Of a DNA stretch of 64,000 nt, positions 17,012 through 25,929 are shown one piece after another. Position 1 is the first letter of the stretch. Every line of letters begins with the position of its first letter. The position numbers and the translations under genes were made by a program. The DNA is from Sulfurimonas sp. (GTDB taxonomy: Bacteria; Campylobacterota; Campylobacteria; Campylobacterales; Sulfurimonadaceae): contig JAQTZE010000001.1 of assembly GCA_028687935.1 (NCBI GenBank), positions 1-64,000 of the forward strand, in the 5' to 3' direction. The notes under the pieces were generated by a model that worked only from the letters and a program-made list of their open reading frames with translations, was not told the DNA's origin and did no database searches.

Positions 17012-18427
17012 ATGAACTTAAAACTTATATTATTATTGCTGCCTCTTGTGTTTATGAGCGCTTGTGTCCCAAAAGTTACGCTTGAAAAACAGATACAAAA
17101 ACTTGATATCAATGAGAGTATTGAAAATAACAACACTATCTCTGATGATGTTCTTCTCAAAGTTGAGTGGTGGAGAGATTATGGCGATGCACAGCTCGAT
17201 GAGATTATAGATTTTACTCGTCACAGCTCTCCTACTATACAAAGTATCCAAGCAAAATATGCGCAGGCAAATAGTATTATCGCATCCACACAGGCGAGAA
17301 ATGTACCGAGTCTTTTTGCAGGTGGCGGGATTTCTAGTGAGCGATTTAGTGAAAATCACATCTTTCCACCGCCTTTAGGTGGCTCGACTCAAACTTTATA
17401 TCAAACAGGCTTATCCCTCAACTATGATTTTGATTTTTGGAACGCAAGAGCTTCGAGAATCCTCTCTGCGAAATACAGTGCAATGGCGCAAAAAGCTACT
17501 ATAGATGAGATGAAACTTTTTCTCTCTACTGCGATCTGTGAGATCTATCTCTCATGGCATTTTGATGAAGAGAGAATAGAGATACTTCATGAATTAAAAG
17601 AGTTGCTGACGCAGGAGCGCTATATCTCTCTTGCAAATCTGAGAAATGGACTCTCTGATGCAAGAGCGCTCAATAGTAATAGCTCTGAGATGGCAAAAGT
17701 TGACCAAGCGATAGAAGCGATGAAACGCTCTATCGAAGGAAAAAAAGAGAGTATTGCAATACTCGGAGGCTTTATGCCCTCGCTCGTACAAAAGTGGACT
17801 GCACCAAGTATACAAAATTTCAAAGCGCCTTTGCCAAAAGAGATCCTCTTAAATCTTATCGCGCATAGATCAGATATCACAGTACAAAAATATATCGTGC
17901 TCAGTAAAGAGCAAAATATTGAAAATGCAAAAGCGCAGTTTTATCCAAATATCAGCCTCTCGGGTGTACTTGGTTTTATCTCTTTTGATCTGGACAAATT
18001 TCTTGGACGCAGCTCTTTTGTTCCATCCACGGGAGTCGCTTTTTCTTTGCCACTTTTTGACGGTGGAGAGCGCAAGGCAAATCTCTCAGAGCGCAGCAGT
18101 GACTACAACAGCTCTGTTCATGACTATAACGGCGTCGTGATAAAAGCAGCCAATGAAGTTGTAGCAACGCTCAATCAATCAAGGATTTTAGACTCAGAGT
18201 TACTCCTACATGAAGAGGAGATGCACGCACAGCATCTCAATGTAGAGATAGCACAGAAGAGATTTGTCGCAGGTGTGACCAATAAAGTACCATACCTCCA
18301 AGCCAAAAGAGAGCTGACGCAAACGCATCTCAATAGTATTACACTGCATGATGCAAAAGCTATCTTAGAAATTCGCCTCATTAAGGCTCTTGGTGGCGGT
18401 TATGAGGACAATAATGTCACTCACTAA
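17012..18427 (+). CDS. Outer-membrane efflux lipoprotein (OprM/NodT family)
   Basis: TolC-like outer-membrane channel subunit, about 471 residues. The N-terminus is a lipoprotein signal with lipobox MSAC (Cys18), so I chose ATG 17012, not the longer frame from 16835. The two OEP repeats are visible: a WWRDYGDAQLDEII start and QARNVPSLFAGGG in the first, then AKAQFYPNISLSGVLGF and the ANEVVATLNQSR helix in the second. With the next three genes it makes a complete tripartite pump. Its end overlaps the FUSC gene start. Confidence 0.88.
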   Translation: MNLKLILLLLPLVFMSACVPKVTLEKQIQKLDINESIENNNTISDDVLLKVEWWRDYGDAQLDEIIDFTRHSSPTIQSIQAKYAQANSIIASTQARNVPSLFAGGGISSERFSENHIFPPPLGGSTQTLYQTGLSLNYDFDFWNARASRILSAKYSAMAQKATIDEMKLFLSTAICEIYLSWHFDEERIEILHELKELLTQERYISLANLRNGLSDARALNSNSSEMAKVDQAIEAMKRSIEGKKESIAILGGFMPSLVQKWTAPSIQNFKAPLPKEILLNLIAHRSDITVQKYIVLSKEQNIENAKAQFYPNISLSGVLGFISFDLDKFLGRSSFVPSTGVAFSLPLFDGGERKANLSERSSDYNSSVHDYNGVVIKAANEVVATLNQSRILDSELLLHEEEMHAQHLNVEIAQKRFVAGVTNKVPYLQAKRELTQTHLNSITLHDAKAILEIRLIKALGGGYEDNNVTH

Positions 18428-20543
18428 ACTGCTCTATTGGAATCGATCTTTGCTCTATCTTCTCAAAAGCGCATTTCGGGAGTGGACGCTCAAAGATGCA
18501 CCGACGCTTATCTATATGGCAAAGGCGACTATCGCTGCTTTGTTTGCGATGTTGATCTCTATGATGCTGACTTTGCCTGATCCTAGAACGGCTATTTTTA
18601 CCACCTTTATCGTGATGCAGCCACAAAGTGGTCTGGTCTTTTCCAAAAGTTATTACCGAGTTCTTGGGACGATTGCAGGTGTCATTGTCTCTTTGTTGAT
18701 GGTTGGAGCATTTGCCCAAGATCCGCATTGGTTTATTGCTTTTTTCGCCATCTGGATCGGTATGACAACTGCCGCTGGAGTCAAGTATAGAAATTTTCAA
18801 TCCTATGGCTTTGTTTTGGCAGGATACACACTTTGTATCGTGGCACTTCCAGTGATTGAGCAGCCGATGGAGATATTTCATATCGCAACCTCGCGTTTTT
18901 CGGAGGTGATGGTCGGGATACTCTGTGCGACAGTTGTGAGTGAAGTGCTCTTTCCTAGAAAGCTCTCCGATTCACTGCTAAGTAGCGAGAGAGAAAGGTT
19001 TGAGAATGTTCTGAAGTCACTCAGAAGTGCAGAGTCTCTCTTTGGGGTGCAGGATACCAAAGATGAAGATGCAGTAAACTTTTCAAGTGGCGTTGTCGGT
19101 GTCCATACTATCGCTGTAAATAGTGCGTTTGAGAGTGCTACGGACAAAAGAAACAGACTCTATTTGGAGCAGTTGAACTTAGAGTTTATGCATCTCTCAA
19201 CAACTTTTCATTCACTCAAAAAGATTATCGTGGATATAGAGTTACGTGCATCTAGCAAAACGATAGACTCTTTGCAAGAACTGTATACTCCTCTTGTCGC
19301 AATAGTACAAAATGTTTCTTATCTTGATGAAGAGAGTTTTAATCATATGATCCATCAGCTCAAGGAGTTAAAAGAGAGTATGCCCCTGCGTTTAGAGGAG
19401 CAACAAGAGCGTTTTGAGATTGATTATGGGAGCGATGAAAATGATGCGTTTCGTTCGGCAGGCTATCTTATCACAAGAGTTGTGGAGGAGTTTTATATCT
19501 ATGCAAGTAGTTACGAAGCCTTTGTCAAACTCAAAAGTTCAGGCAAGACGACTAAAGAGCTCAATCGTGTTGTACGTTTTAAAACCCATACAGATAACGT
19601 GCTTGTAGCCCTTGCAGCACTTCGAGGAAGCGGTGTGTTACTTGTTACGATGGCGTTTTGGTTGCTGAGTAGTTGGAAGTATGGGACGATTACGATTACG
19701 ATGGCAGTTGTTATCGGTCTTTTGATTGGTACACTTCCAAGACCTTTGGACGCGGTGATGAACTTTTTAAAAGGTGCTGTGAGTGCGGCGATGGTCGCTG
19801 CTTTGTATAATTTTTATATCGTACCAGAGCTTACTACAGATGTCTATACGCTCGGCCTTGTCATGGCACCCGTTTTTGCCTTTGTCGGTTGGATGACTAC
19901 CAAGCCAAAATGGTCAGGATTTTCTTTGGGATTTGTCTTTTTATTTATGTCGCAGAGCTCTTTTGATCTCTACTACAAGATTGATCCAACCATTTTTTTA
20001 GAGACGACAGTTGCTTCTTTGCTTGGAGTGAGTTTTGCAGGTGCGGCGTATATTCTCGTCAACTTTTGGTCTTGTTCGCTATCACAACAAAGGGTGGCTA
20101 AAGTTTTGCGTGGACAGATTGTCTATCTGTGCAATGCCCCTCTGAATCTCCAAAGAGCTTCCTTGGAGAGCCTTGGTCGCGATATGATACAGCAGTTCTC
20201 AACCCAAGGAAGACTCAATGTCCGCTCAAGCCGTCTTATGTATGAGTGGTTGCTAGCAACCTTGGAAATCGGCGGTGCTATCATGAGAATCAGAAAAAAT
20301 ATGAACCGACTCGGGGGAGAGTTTACTATGCTCAATGAGACACTAGAGAAGATGAGACACTATTTTCAAACGCCTAGTGACGCTTTACTCCAAAGCTTGC
20401 TGGAGTCATTGACAGGCTCAATACAATCTTTACAAGGTGTGCAAAAACAAGAGCTGCATATCATCGCGCAACTCTCACTCATTAAGACTATTCTCTTAAG
20501 CAGAGTTGCCATCCCTATCATCAAGGAGGATTCATGCCGTTAG
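18414..20543 (+). CDS. FUSC-family inner-membrane exporter (AaeB-like)
   Basis: Inner-membrane efflux protein of the fusaric-acid-resistance/AaeB family, about 709 residues. There are two membrane blocks (roughly residues 30-170 and 400-540), each of about five to six hydrophobic segments, separated and followed by soluble helical regions. It carries the DPRTAIFTTFIVMQPQSG segment and the GTITITMAVVIGLLIGTLPR repeat counterpart. Likely substrates are aromatic or hydroxylated organic acids. ATG 18414 with AGGA just upstream is preferred over 18402. Overlaps both neighbours. Confidence 0.85.
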   Translation: MSLTKLLYWNRSLLYLLKSAFREWTLKDAPTLIYMAKATIAALFAMLISMMLTLPDPRTAIFTTFIVMQPQSGLVFSKSYYRVLGTIAGVIVSLLMVGAFAQDPHWFIAFFAIWIGMTTAAGVKYRNFQSYGFVLAGYTLCIVALPVIEQPMEIFHIATSRFSEVMVGILCATVVSEVLFPRKLSDSLLSSERERFENVLKSLRSAESLFGVQDTKDEDAVNFSSGVVGVHTIAVNSAFESATDKRNRLYLEQLNLEFMHLSTTFHSLKKIIVDIELRASSKTIDSLQELYTPLVAIVQNVSYLDEESFNHMIHQLKELKESMPLRLEEQQERFEIDYGSDENDAFRSAGYLITRVVEEFYIYASSYEAFVKLKSSGKTTKELNRVVRFKTHTDNVLVALAALRGSGVLLVTMAFWLLSSWKYGTITITMAVVIGLLIGTLPRPLDAVMNFLKGAVSAAMVAALYNFYIVPELTTDVYTLGLVMAPVFAFVGWMTTKPKWSGFSLGFVFLFMSQSSFDLYYKIDPTIFLETTVASLLGVSFAGAAYILVNFWSCSLSQQRVAKVLRGQIVYLCNAPLNLQRASLESLGRDMIQQFSTQGRLNVRSSRLMYEWLLATLEIGGAIMRIRKNMNRLGGEFTMLNETLEKMRHYFQTPSDALLQSLLESLTGSIQSLQGVQKQELHIIAQLSLIKTILLSRVAIPIIKEDSCR

Positions 20544-20734
20544 ACATTACTGTGTACGGTATTCAGATGCCTACACTTTTACCTATTTTTGTTGTTGTCG
20601 CTATCTTGCAGGTTACTCTGGATAGTATCATCGCTCAAACTGGGCTTTATCGCCATGTTTGGCATCCTGGATTGTTTAAAATGGCTCTTTTTGTCTGTTT
20701 TTTTACTTTACCATGTTTATATATTTATCATTGA
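20534..20734 (+). CDS. DUF1656 small membrane protein (AaeX-like)
   Basis: A 66-residue inner-membrane protein with two hydrophobic segments (about 15-32 and 48-64), matching DUF1656, which is found between FUSC exporters and their HlyD-like adaptors as in the aaeXAB operon. Overlaps the FUSC gene by ten bases and has AAGGAGG-like sequence just before the ATG. Its role is unknown, probably assembly or stability of the pump. Confidence 0.85.
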   Translation: MPLDITVYGIQMPTLLPIFVVVAILQVTLDSIIAQTGLYRHVWHPGLFKMALFVCFFTLPCLYIYH

Positions 20735-20741
20735 GGAAGCT

Positions 20742-21644
20742 ATGAAGAACACATTTTCTAAAATTTTACGTTATTTGATTACCCTGAGTGTCGTTGGTCT
20801 TGCACTATTTCTAGGGCTTAAACTATGGAACAACTATATGAACAGCTCTTGGACACGGGATGGACGTGTCCGTGCTGAAGTCGTGATGATAGCACCAGAT
20901 GTGAGCGGTCTTGTAAGTAAAGTCGCCATTGTTGATAATCAGTTTGTCAAAGAGGGTGATCTACTCTTTGAAATCGACAAACTAAGGTTTGAACACGCTT
21001 TGGCTGACGCGAAGGCGGTAAGTCAGACAAGAAAAGCTCAATATGAGATGCGACGTAATCAACATATGCGACGTGCTGGACTCAGCGATGAAGTGCTCTC
21101 TCAAGAAAATCGCAATGATGCAGAGCTTGAAGTCGCTGTAGCAAAAGCGCAATATGAAGAGACATTGGTGCAGGTAGAAACAGCAGAGCTTGATTTGGAA
21201 CGCGCAAGTATTAAAGCACCGTGTGATGGTTGGGTGAGTAATCTTCTCTTACGTAAAGGGGATTATTTGGATAGAGGCGAGAGCCATATTGCGATGATCA
21301 AAAAAGACTCTTATTGGGTTTATGGATATTTTGAAGAGAATAAACTCTCTCTCTTGCATGAGGGAGACGAGGCGAAGATGTATATGCTTGGAACGGATTA
21401 TATTGTCAAAGGGCATATCGAAAGTATCGCGAGCGGTATCTCCGATAGAGATAACGTGACCGATCAAAGACTCCTGGCAAATGTCAATCCGACCTTTACT
21501 TGGGTGCGTTTGGCACAGCGTATCCCTGTGAGGATTCATATCGATAGTGTCCCAGAAGGCTTCACTCTTGTTGCTGGAATGACCTGTTCGGTGAGTATCA
21601 TCCCAAAAAAGAAGCAAAAGAAAGAGCACCCAATAAATGATTAA
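20742..21644 (+). CDS. HlyD-family membrane fusion protein (AaeA-like)
   Basis: Periplasmic adaptor linking the FUSC exporter to the outer-membrane channel, 300 residues. One N-terminal membrane anchor (about 10-28), then a biotinyl-lipoyl half-motif (APDVSGLVSKVAIVDNQFVK), a coiled-coil hairpin rich in charged residues (about 90-150), the second half (ASIKAPCDGWVSNLLLRKGD) and a beta-barrel. The ATG at 20742 has GAGG upstream; the frame back to 20589 runs through the DUF1656 gene and is not used. Last gene of the efflux operon. Confidence 0.88.
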   Translation: MKNTFSKILRYLITLSVVGLALFLGLKLWNNYMNSSWTRDGRVRAEVVMIAPDVSGLVSKVAIVDNQFVKEGDLLFEIDKLRFEHALADAKAVSQTRKAQYEMRRNQHMRRAGLSDEVLSQENRNDAELEVAVAKAQYEETLVQVETAELDLERASIKAPCDGWVSNLLLRKGDYLDRGESHIAMIKKDSYWVYGYFEENKLSLLHEGDEAKMYMLGTDYIVKGHIESIASGISDRDNVTDQRLLANVNPTFTWVRLAQRIPVRIHIDSVPEGFTLVAGMTCSVSIIPKKKQKKEHPIND

Positions 21645-21657
21645 AATTTAATCATTT
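21635..21657 (+). terminator. AT-rich palindrome at the end of the efflux operon
   Basis: A perfect 23-base odd palindrome, AAATGATTAAA-A-TTTAATCATTT, covering the stop of the adaptor gene. It can form an 11-bp hairpin, but there is no T-run after it. It may be a weak terminator or a regulator site. Confidence 0.35.
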
Positions 21658-21710
21658 AGCTGCGTAAAATAAAATGAGCGTGTGTTACAATACTTTCATA
21701 AAACATATCA

Positions 21711-21846
21711 TGAGGTTGACATCCTCAATATATTCAATAGATAGCTAGGGTTCCGATAGAGTCATTCTATGTCTGGTCCGAGAGTTATCAACCTCATGAG
21801 TAGAGGTTACACGGAGGGATAAAAGCCCGGGAGGTTCTCAACCTCT
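21711..21846 (+). ncRNA. Guanidine-I riboswitch (ykkC class)
   Basis: The conserved ykkC core is intact: CTAGGGTTCCG at 21745-21755, CTGGTCCGAGAG at 21773-21784, then ACGGAGGGATAAAAGCCCGG from 21811. A variable hairpin AACCTC/GAGGTT sits between them. GAGGTTGA (21712-21719) pairs perfectly with TCAACCTC (21838-21845) to close the outer stem. The class binds guanidinium and activates downstream genes. The 3' AACCTC can instead pair with the adjacent GAGGTT (21831-21836), giving a competing hairpin before a T-rich stretch. The first gene starts 37 bases downstream. Confidence 0.95.
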
Positions 21847-21882
21847 TGGTGTGTTTATTTTAAATCTACTCAGGAGTTCTTC

Positions 21883-22950
21883 ATGTTGCCTTTTTTCAAA
21901 TCTACATCTAAATTGTTAGTTGCCACAGCGCTCGTTGCCACTTTTGGTTCATCATCACTTATGGCTGAGGTTAAAGATAAATTTCAAGTTTCATGGACGA
22001 TCTACGTCGGCTGGATGCCATGGGATTATGCTCAAAACCAAGGTATCGTCGATAAGTGGGCTAAAAAATATGGCATAAAGATCGAGATGGTTCAGGTCAA
22101 TGACTATATCGAATCTATCAATCAATATACAGCAGGGAAGTTTGATGGCTGTCTGATGACAAATATGGATGCACTCACTATCCCTGCTGCGGGAGGCGTT
22201 GACTCTACTGCACTTATCATGGGTGACTTCTCAAACGGAAATGACGGGATCATCTTAAAGGGTAAAAAAAGCCTCGCAGATATCAAAGGTCAAGATGTCA
22301 ATCTCGTCGAACTTTCAGTATCTCACTATCTTCTTGCACGTGGACTTGAGAGTGTTGGTATGCTTGAGAGAGATGTTAAAGTCGTGAACACTTCAGATGC
22401 AGACATCGTCGCTGCGTTTAGCTCAAAAGAGGTCACTGCCGTGACTACGTGGAACCCACAACTCAGCGAACTTACATCTATGAAAAATGCAAATCTCGTA
22501 TTTGACTCAAGCAAGATTCCAGGTGAGATCATCGATATGCTTGTAGTTCATACAGATACTTTAAAAGACAATCCTAAACTTGCAAAAGCACTCACAGGTG
22601 CATGGTTTGAGATTATGGCACTTATGCAAAAAGGTGACACAAAAGCTTTAGAGTTTATGGCAAAAGCCTCAGGAACTGATTTAGCAGGTTACAAAAGTCA
22701 ACTTGCTTCTACGATGATGTTCTACACACCTGCTGAAGCTTTGACTTTTGCACAAAGCAGCGCGCTTCCTAAGACGATGCAAAAAGTGAGCGAGTTCTCA
22801 TTTGCACACGGACTTCTTGGAGAAGGTGCACCTGATGCAGGTTTTATAGGGATGGAGTTTCCAAACGGAAAAACATTAGGTGATAAAAAGAACATCAAGC
22901 TGCGTTTTATCGATACCTATGTTAATATGGCCAAAGAGGGGAGCCTTTAA
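21883..22950 (+). CDS. ABC transporter substrate-binding protein (guanidine/urea-type)
   Basis: Periplasmic solute-binding protein, 355 residues, of the nitrate/sulfonate/taurine-like (NMT1) fold. It has a signal peptide of about 28 residues ending SLMA. The mature protein begins with a WTIYVGWMPWDYAQNQG ligand-binding strand typical of the urea-carboxylase-linked transporters. It lies directly behind the guanidine-I riboswitch and ahead of its permease and ATPase, so guanidine is the probable ligand, though urea or a related compound cannot be excluded. Confidence 0.88.
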   Translation: MLPFFKSTSKLLVATALVATFGSSSLMAEVKDKFQVSWTIYVGWMPWDYAQNQGIVDKWAKKYGIKIEMVQVNDYIESINQYTAGKFDGCLMTNMDALTIPAAGGVDSTALIMGDFSNGNDGIILKGKKSLADIKGQDVNLVELSVSHYLLARGLESVGMLERDVKVVNTSDADIVAAFSSKEVTAVTTWNPQLSELTSMKNANLVFDSSKIPGEIIDMLVVHTDTLKDNPKLAKALTGAWFEIMALMQKGDTKALEFMAKASGTDLAGYKSQLASTMMFYTPAEALTFAQSSALPKTMQKVSEFSFAHGLLGEGAPDAGFIGMEFPNGKTLGDKKNIKLRFIDTYVNMAKEGSL

Positions 22951-22959
22951 GGTACACCC

Positions 22960-23784
22960 ATGAAACGCCTTATGAATCAAAAGCCGTCAAAATTGACGGC
23001 GCTTTATCTGGGATTGCTGCCCTTTGTCTTGATAGCGATACTCTATCTTTTTGCATCCGATGCAAGACTAGCAGAAAATCCAAATGATAAGCTTTTACCC
23101 TCATTGTCAAGTTTTGTCTCAGCGATCGATCGTATGGCGTTCACTCCAAGTGCGAGAACGGGAGAGATACTCTTTATAGAGGATACTCGCTCTTCACTAG
23201 AGCGTCTTGGACTTGGTATTTTTATTAGCGCCGTACTGGCACTGCTGATGGCAATTCCACTGGGTTTGATACCTTACGTACGTTCAGGATTGTCGCCGTT
23301 TGTGGCTGCGTTTTCTATGGTGCCACCAATGGCTGTTTTGCCCATTTTATTCATTGTCTTTGGTATGGGTGAGATGGCTAAAGTAGCTCTCATCGTCATA
23401 GGAGTTACCCCTTTATTAGTTCGCGATTTGCAACAACGTGTTCTAGAGATTCCAGAAGAACAGCTTATCAAAGCACAGACTTTGGGTGCTTCTAGCTGGA
23501 CTATAGTTGTGCGTATCATCTTGCCTCAAATCATGCCAAGACTACTTGATGGGGTGAGACTGACACTTGGTACTGCATGGATATTTCTTATCTCTGCTGA
23601 AGCGATAGCCGCGACAGACGGTTTGGGATATAGAATATTTTTAGTGCGTCGTTATCTCTCAATGGATGTGATCTTGCCGTATGTGGTCTGGATAACACTG
23701 TTTGCATTTTTATTTGATTATTTGCTCAAAAAAGTGACCTATAAAATGTACCCGTGGTATGCGGTGAACGGAGGCAGCAAATGA
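22960..23784 (+). CDS. ABC transporter permease (guanidine/urea-type)
   Basis: Inner-membrane permease, 274 residues, with about six hydrophobic segments and the cytoplasmic EAA loop that contacts the ATPase (KAQTLGASSWTIVVRIILPQ, about 168-187). It belongs to the BPD_transp_1 family used by nitrate, taurine and urea-carboxylase-associated importers. It starts nine bases after the binding-protein gene and overlaps the ATPase gene by four bases (ATGA). Confidence 0.88.
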   Translation: MKRLMNQKPSKLTALYLGLLPFVLIAILYLFASDARLAENPNDKLLPSLSSFVSAIDRMAFTPSARTGEILFIEDTRSSLERLGLGIFISAVLALLMAIPLGLIPYVRSGLSPFVAAFSMVPPMAVLPILFIVFGMGEMAKVALIVIGVTPLLVRDLQQRVLEIPEEQLIKAQTLGASSWTIVVRIILPQIMPRLLDGVRLTLGTAWIFLISAEAIAATDGLGYRIFLVRRYLSMDVILPYVVWITLFAFLFDYLLKKVTYKMYPWYAVNGGSK

Positions 23785-24554
23785 GCCTTGTTACGATAAA
23801 AAAACTGTGGAAATCTTATGGCGATAATGTTGTTTTAGAAAACATAAACCTAGAGATAAAAGAGGGTGAGTTTTGTACCCTTGTTGGACCTTCAGGCTGT
23901 GGCAAGACCACTTTTTTAAAGATGCTTTTGGGTCAAGAGAGTCCGAGCCGCGGCACATTTTTGCTTGAGGGCAAAGCTTTTCCAAGTGAGCCTGGAGTTG
24001 AGAGAGGGATAGTATTTCAGAGATATTCTGTCTTTCCTCATTTGAGTGTTTTAGAAAATGTGATGCTTGGCATCGAACTTGAAGAGTCCAAATTTTTTGG
24101 AAGACTCTTTGGCAAACAAAGAACTCGCGCCAAAGAGAGAGCTATGGATATGCTTGAGGCTGTCGGCATGGCAGATGCAGCAGAGAAATATCCAAGTGCG
24201 CTCTCAGGCGGTATGCAACAGCGTCTCTCTATCGCGCAGTCTTTGGTAAAAAACCCCAAGATACTGCTGTTAGATGAGCCTTTTGGGGCACTCGATCCTG
24301 GTATTCGTGCGGACATGCATGAGCTGATACTGAGTTTATGGAGAAAAAACAATCTTACTATCGTGATGGTTACACATGATTTGCATGAGAGTTTTTATCT
24401 TGGCACACGTCTTTTGGTCTTTGATAAAGTCCACACGGATGCAAGGTTCCCAAATGCTTATGGTGCACAGATTACCTATGATATACCAGTAGGCAAAACG
24501 CAAAAAGCGCTCTTAGAAGAGATAGAACAATCAATACATGAGGAGATACAATGA
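23781..24554 (+). CDS. ABC transporter ATP-binding protein (guanidine/urea-type)
   Basis: ATPase subunit, 257 residues, that drives import through the upstream permease. Walker A GPSGCGKTT, signature LSGGMQQRL, Walker B ILLLDEPFGALDP and the His switch MVTHD are all intact. The ATG at 23781 overlaps the permease stop; the nine extra codons of the longer frame are not needed. It overlaps the next gene by four bases, so transporter and degradation genes are translated together. Confidence 0.9.
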   Translation: MSLVTIKKLWKSYGDNVVLENINLEIKEGEFCTLVGPSGCGKTTFLKMLLGQESPSRGTFLLEGKAFPSEPGVERGIVFQRYSVFPHLSVLENVMLGIELEESKFFGRLFGKQRTRAKERAMDMLEAVGMADAAEKYPSALSGGMQQRLSIAQSLVKNPKILLLDEPFGALDPGIRADMHELILSLWRKNNLTIVMVTHDLHESFYLGTRLLVFDKVHTDARFPNAYGAQITYDIPVGKTQKALLEEIEQSIHEEIQ

Positions 24555-25288
24555 TAACAGAACATAAAAATCTGAAAAAAGAAAAAATAATTTTAGATGA
24601 GATGCTGCCAGGTGGCGGAAAATATTCCAAGATCATCAAAAGAGGTCAAAAGATACGCATCACTACGGAGGACGGTTTAGGTTCTCTCTCTGCACTTTTT
24701 TATAATGCAGATAATCTTGCAGAGCGTTATAACTCAGCAGATACAGTAAAGATACAGTGGAACGCTTTTTTAGGCAAAGGCAAACTTCTTTTTTCTGAGC
24801 TTGGACATATACTTTTTTCTATTACAGAAGATACAACAGAAGGCTTTTTGGACACGATTGCAGGGATGAGTAATCCAAGAATTATCAAAGAGAAGTTTGG
24901 CGAGGGCAGTTTCAACGATATTCGCAACCGCTACTACAAGAGTGATAGAGAAAACTTTCTCATAGAACTTGGCAAGTACGGCATGGGTAAACGCGACATC
25001 GTGACATGTTTGAACCTTTTTAGAAAGGTGGATGTTAAAGAGGGGAGCAGATTGGTTCTCTCTCCAAAGAGAGCACTGCCAGAGAGCTATATAGAGCTGC
25101 GTGCTGAGATGAATGTCCTACTCGTTCTCTCAAACACACCGCATGTTATGGAAGAGGGCACTTACAATCCATCTCCAGTACAACTGACACTCTATGAGGC
25201 AGAGCCACTTACAGAGGATGATTTTTGTATGAACTTTACAGCCGAAGCAAAAAGAGGCTTCGAAAATAACGCGCGTTATTTCGCATAA
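24551..25288 (+). CDS. DUF1989 urea-carboxylase-associated protein; carboxyguanidine deiminase subunit (larger)
   Basis: A 245-residue DUF1989 protein. In characterised guanidine operons two such proteins (CgdA and CgdB) together deiminate carboxyguanidine to allophanate. Motifs shared with the next gene: LSALFYNADNLAERYNSADT near the start and NPSPVQLTLYE near the end. It lacks most of the Cys residues of the partner: the ITEDTTEGFLDT segment stands where the partner has EDTCGNHDT, so the partner is likelier to hold the metal site. I cannot say which of CgdA or CgdB this is. Confidence 0.85.
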   Translation: MITEHKNLKKEKIILDEMLPGGGKYSKIIKRGQKIRITTEDGLGSLSALFYNADNLAERYNSADTVKIQWNAFLGKGKLLFSELGHILFSITEDTTEGFLDTIAGMSNPRIIKEKFGEGSFNDIRNRYYKSDRENFLIELGKYGMGKRDIVTCLNLFRKVDVKEGSRLVLSPKRALPESYIELRAEMNVLLVLSNTPHVMEEGTYNPSPVQLTLYEAEPLTEDDFCMNFTAEAKRGFENNARYFA

Positions 25289-25298
25289 GGAGAAAAAG

Positions 25299-25919
25299 AT
25301 GGCAAAAGATATCACTAAAGCAATATACAATGAAAAAATCCCGGCGGGCGTGCCTTGGCACATGGTCATCAAAAAAGGTCAAAGTCTTCGAATCGTAGAC
25401 CTTGAAGGGTGTCAGGCAGTCGATACACTCTTTTATAATGCGCATGAGCATGAAGAGCGCTACAGTGCGAGTGACACGGTGCGTGAACAGGGCAGTATCT
25501 TCATTACAACAGGGACAAAACTACTCTCAAGTGATGATAATGTCTTGATGATAATGACTGAAGATACCTGTGGTAACCACGATACACTCGGCGGTCACTG
25601 TAGTGCTGAGAGTAACACGGTGCGTTTTGGTTATGACAAGAAGTATATGCACAGCTGTAGAGACAACTATCTTTTTGCAGTGGGTGAGTTGGAGATGAAT
25701 CCAAAAGATTTGACAAACAATATCAACTTTTTTATGAACGTCCCTGTTGAAGAGGATGGACACTTGGCTATAGAAGATGGTATCTCCAAGCCAGGTGATT
25801 ATGTAGAGATGCGTGCTGAGATGGATACATTGGTACTTGTCTCAAACTGTCCACAGCTCAACAACCCTTGTAACGGCTACAATCCGACACCGATTCAGAT
25901 GATAGTCTGGGACGAATAG
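25299..25919 (+). CDS. DUF1989 urea-carboxylase-associated protein; carboxyguanidine deiminase subunit (smaller)
   Basis: A 206-residue DUF1989 protein, partner of the preceding gene. It carries the conserved Cys/His set EDTCGNHDTLGGHC, HSCRDNY and SNCPQLNNPCNGYNPTP, which suits a zinc-dependent deiminase active site. With the larger subunit it should convert carboxyguanidine to allophanate plus ammonia. It starts ten bases after its partner with AAGGAG upstream. Belongs to the guanidine-I riboswitch unit. Confidence 0.87.
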   Translation: MAKDITKAIYNEKIPAGVPWHMVIKKGQSLRIVDLEGCQAVDTLFYNAHEHEERYSASDTVREQGSIFITTGTKLLSSDDNVLMIMTEDTCGNHDTLGGHCSAESNTVRFGYDKKYMHSCRDNYLFAVGELEMNPKDLTNNINFFMNVPVEEDGHLAIEDGISKPGDYVEMRAEMDTLVLVSNCPQLNNPCNGYNPTPIQMIVWDE

Positions 25920-25929
25920 AGAAAAGAAT

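Noticed and set aside
22610-22630. TGGCAC followed by TGCA, resembling a sigma-54 promoter
   Set aside because: The GG to GC spacing is too short and it lies inside the binding-protein coding sequence. I found no convincing -24/-12 promoter in the nif region shown.
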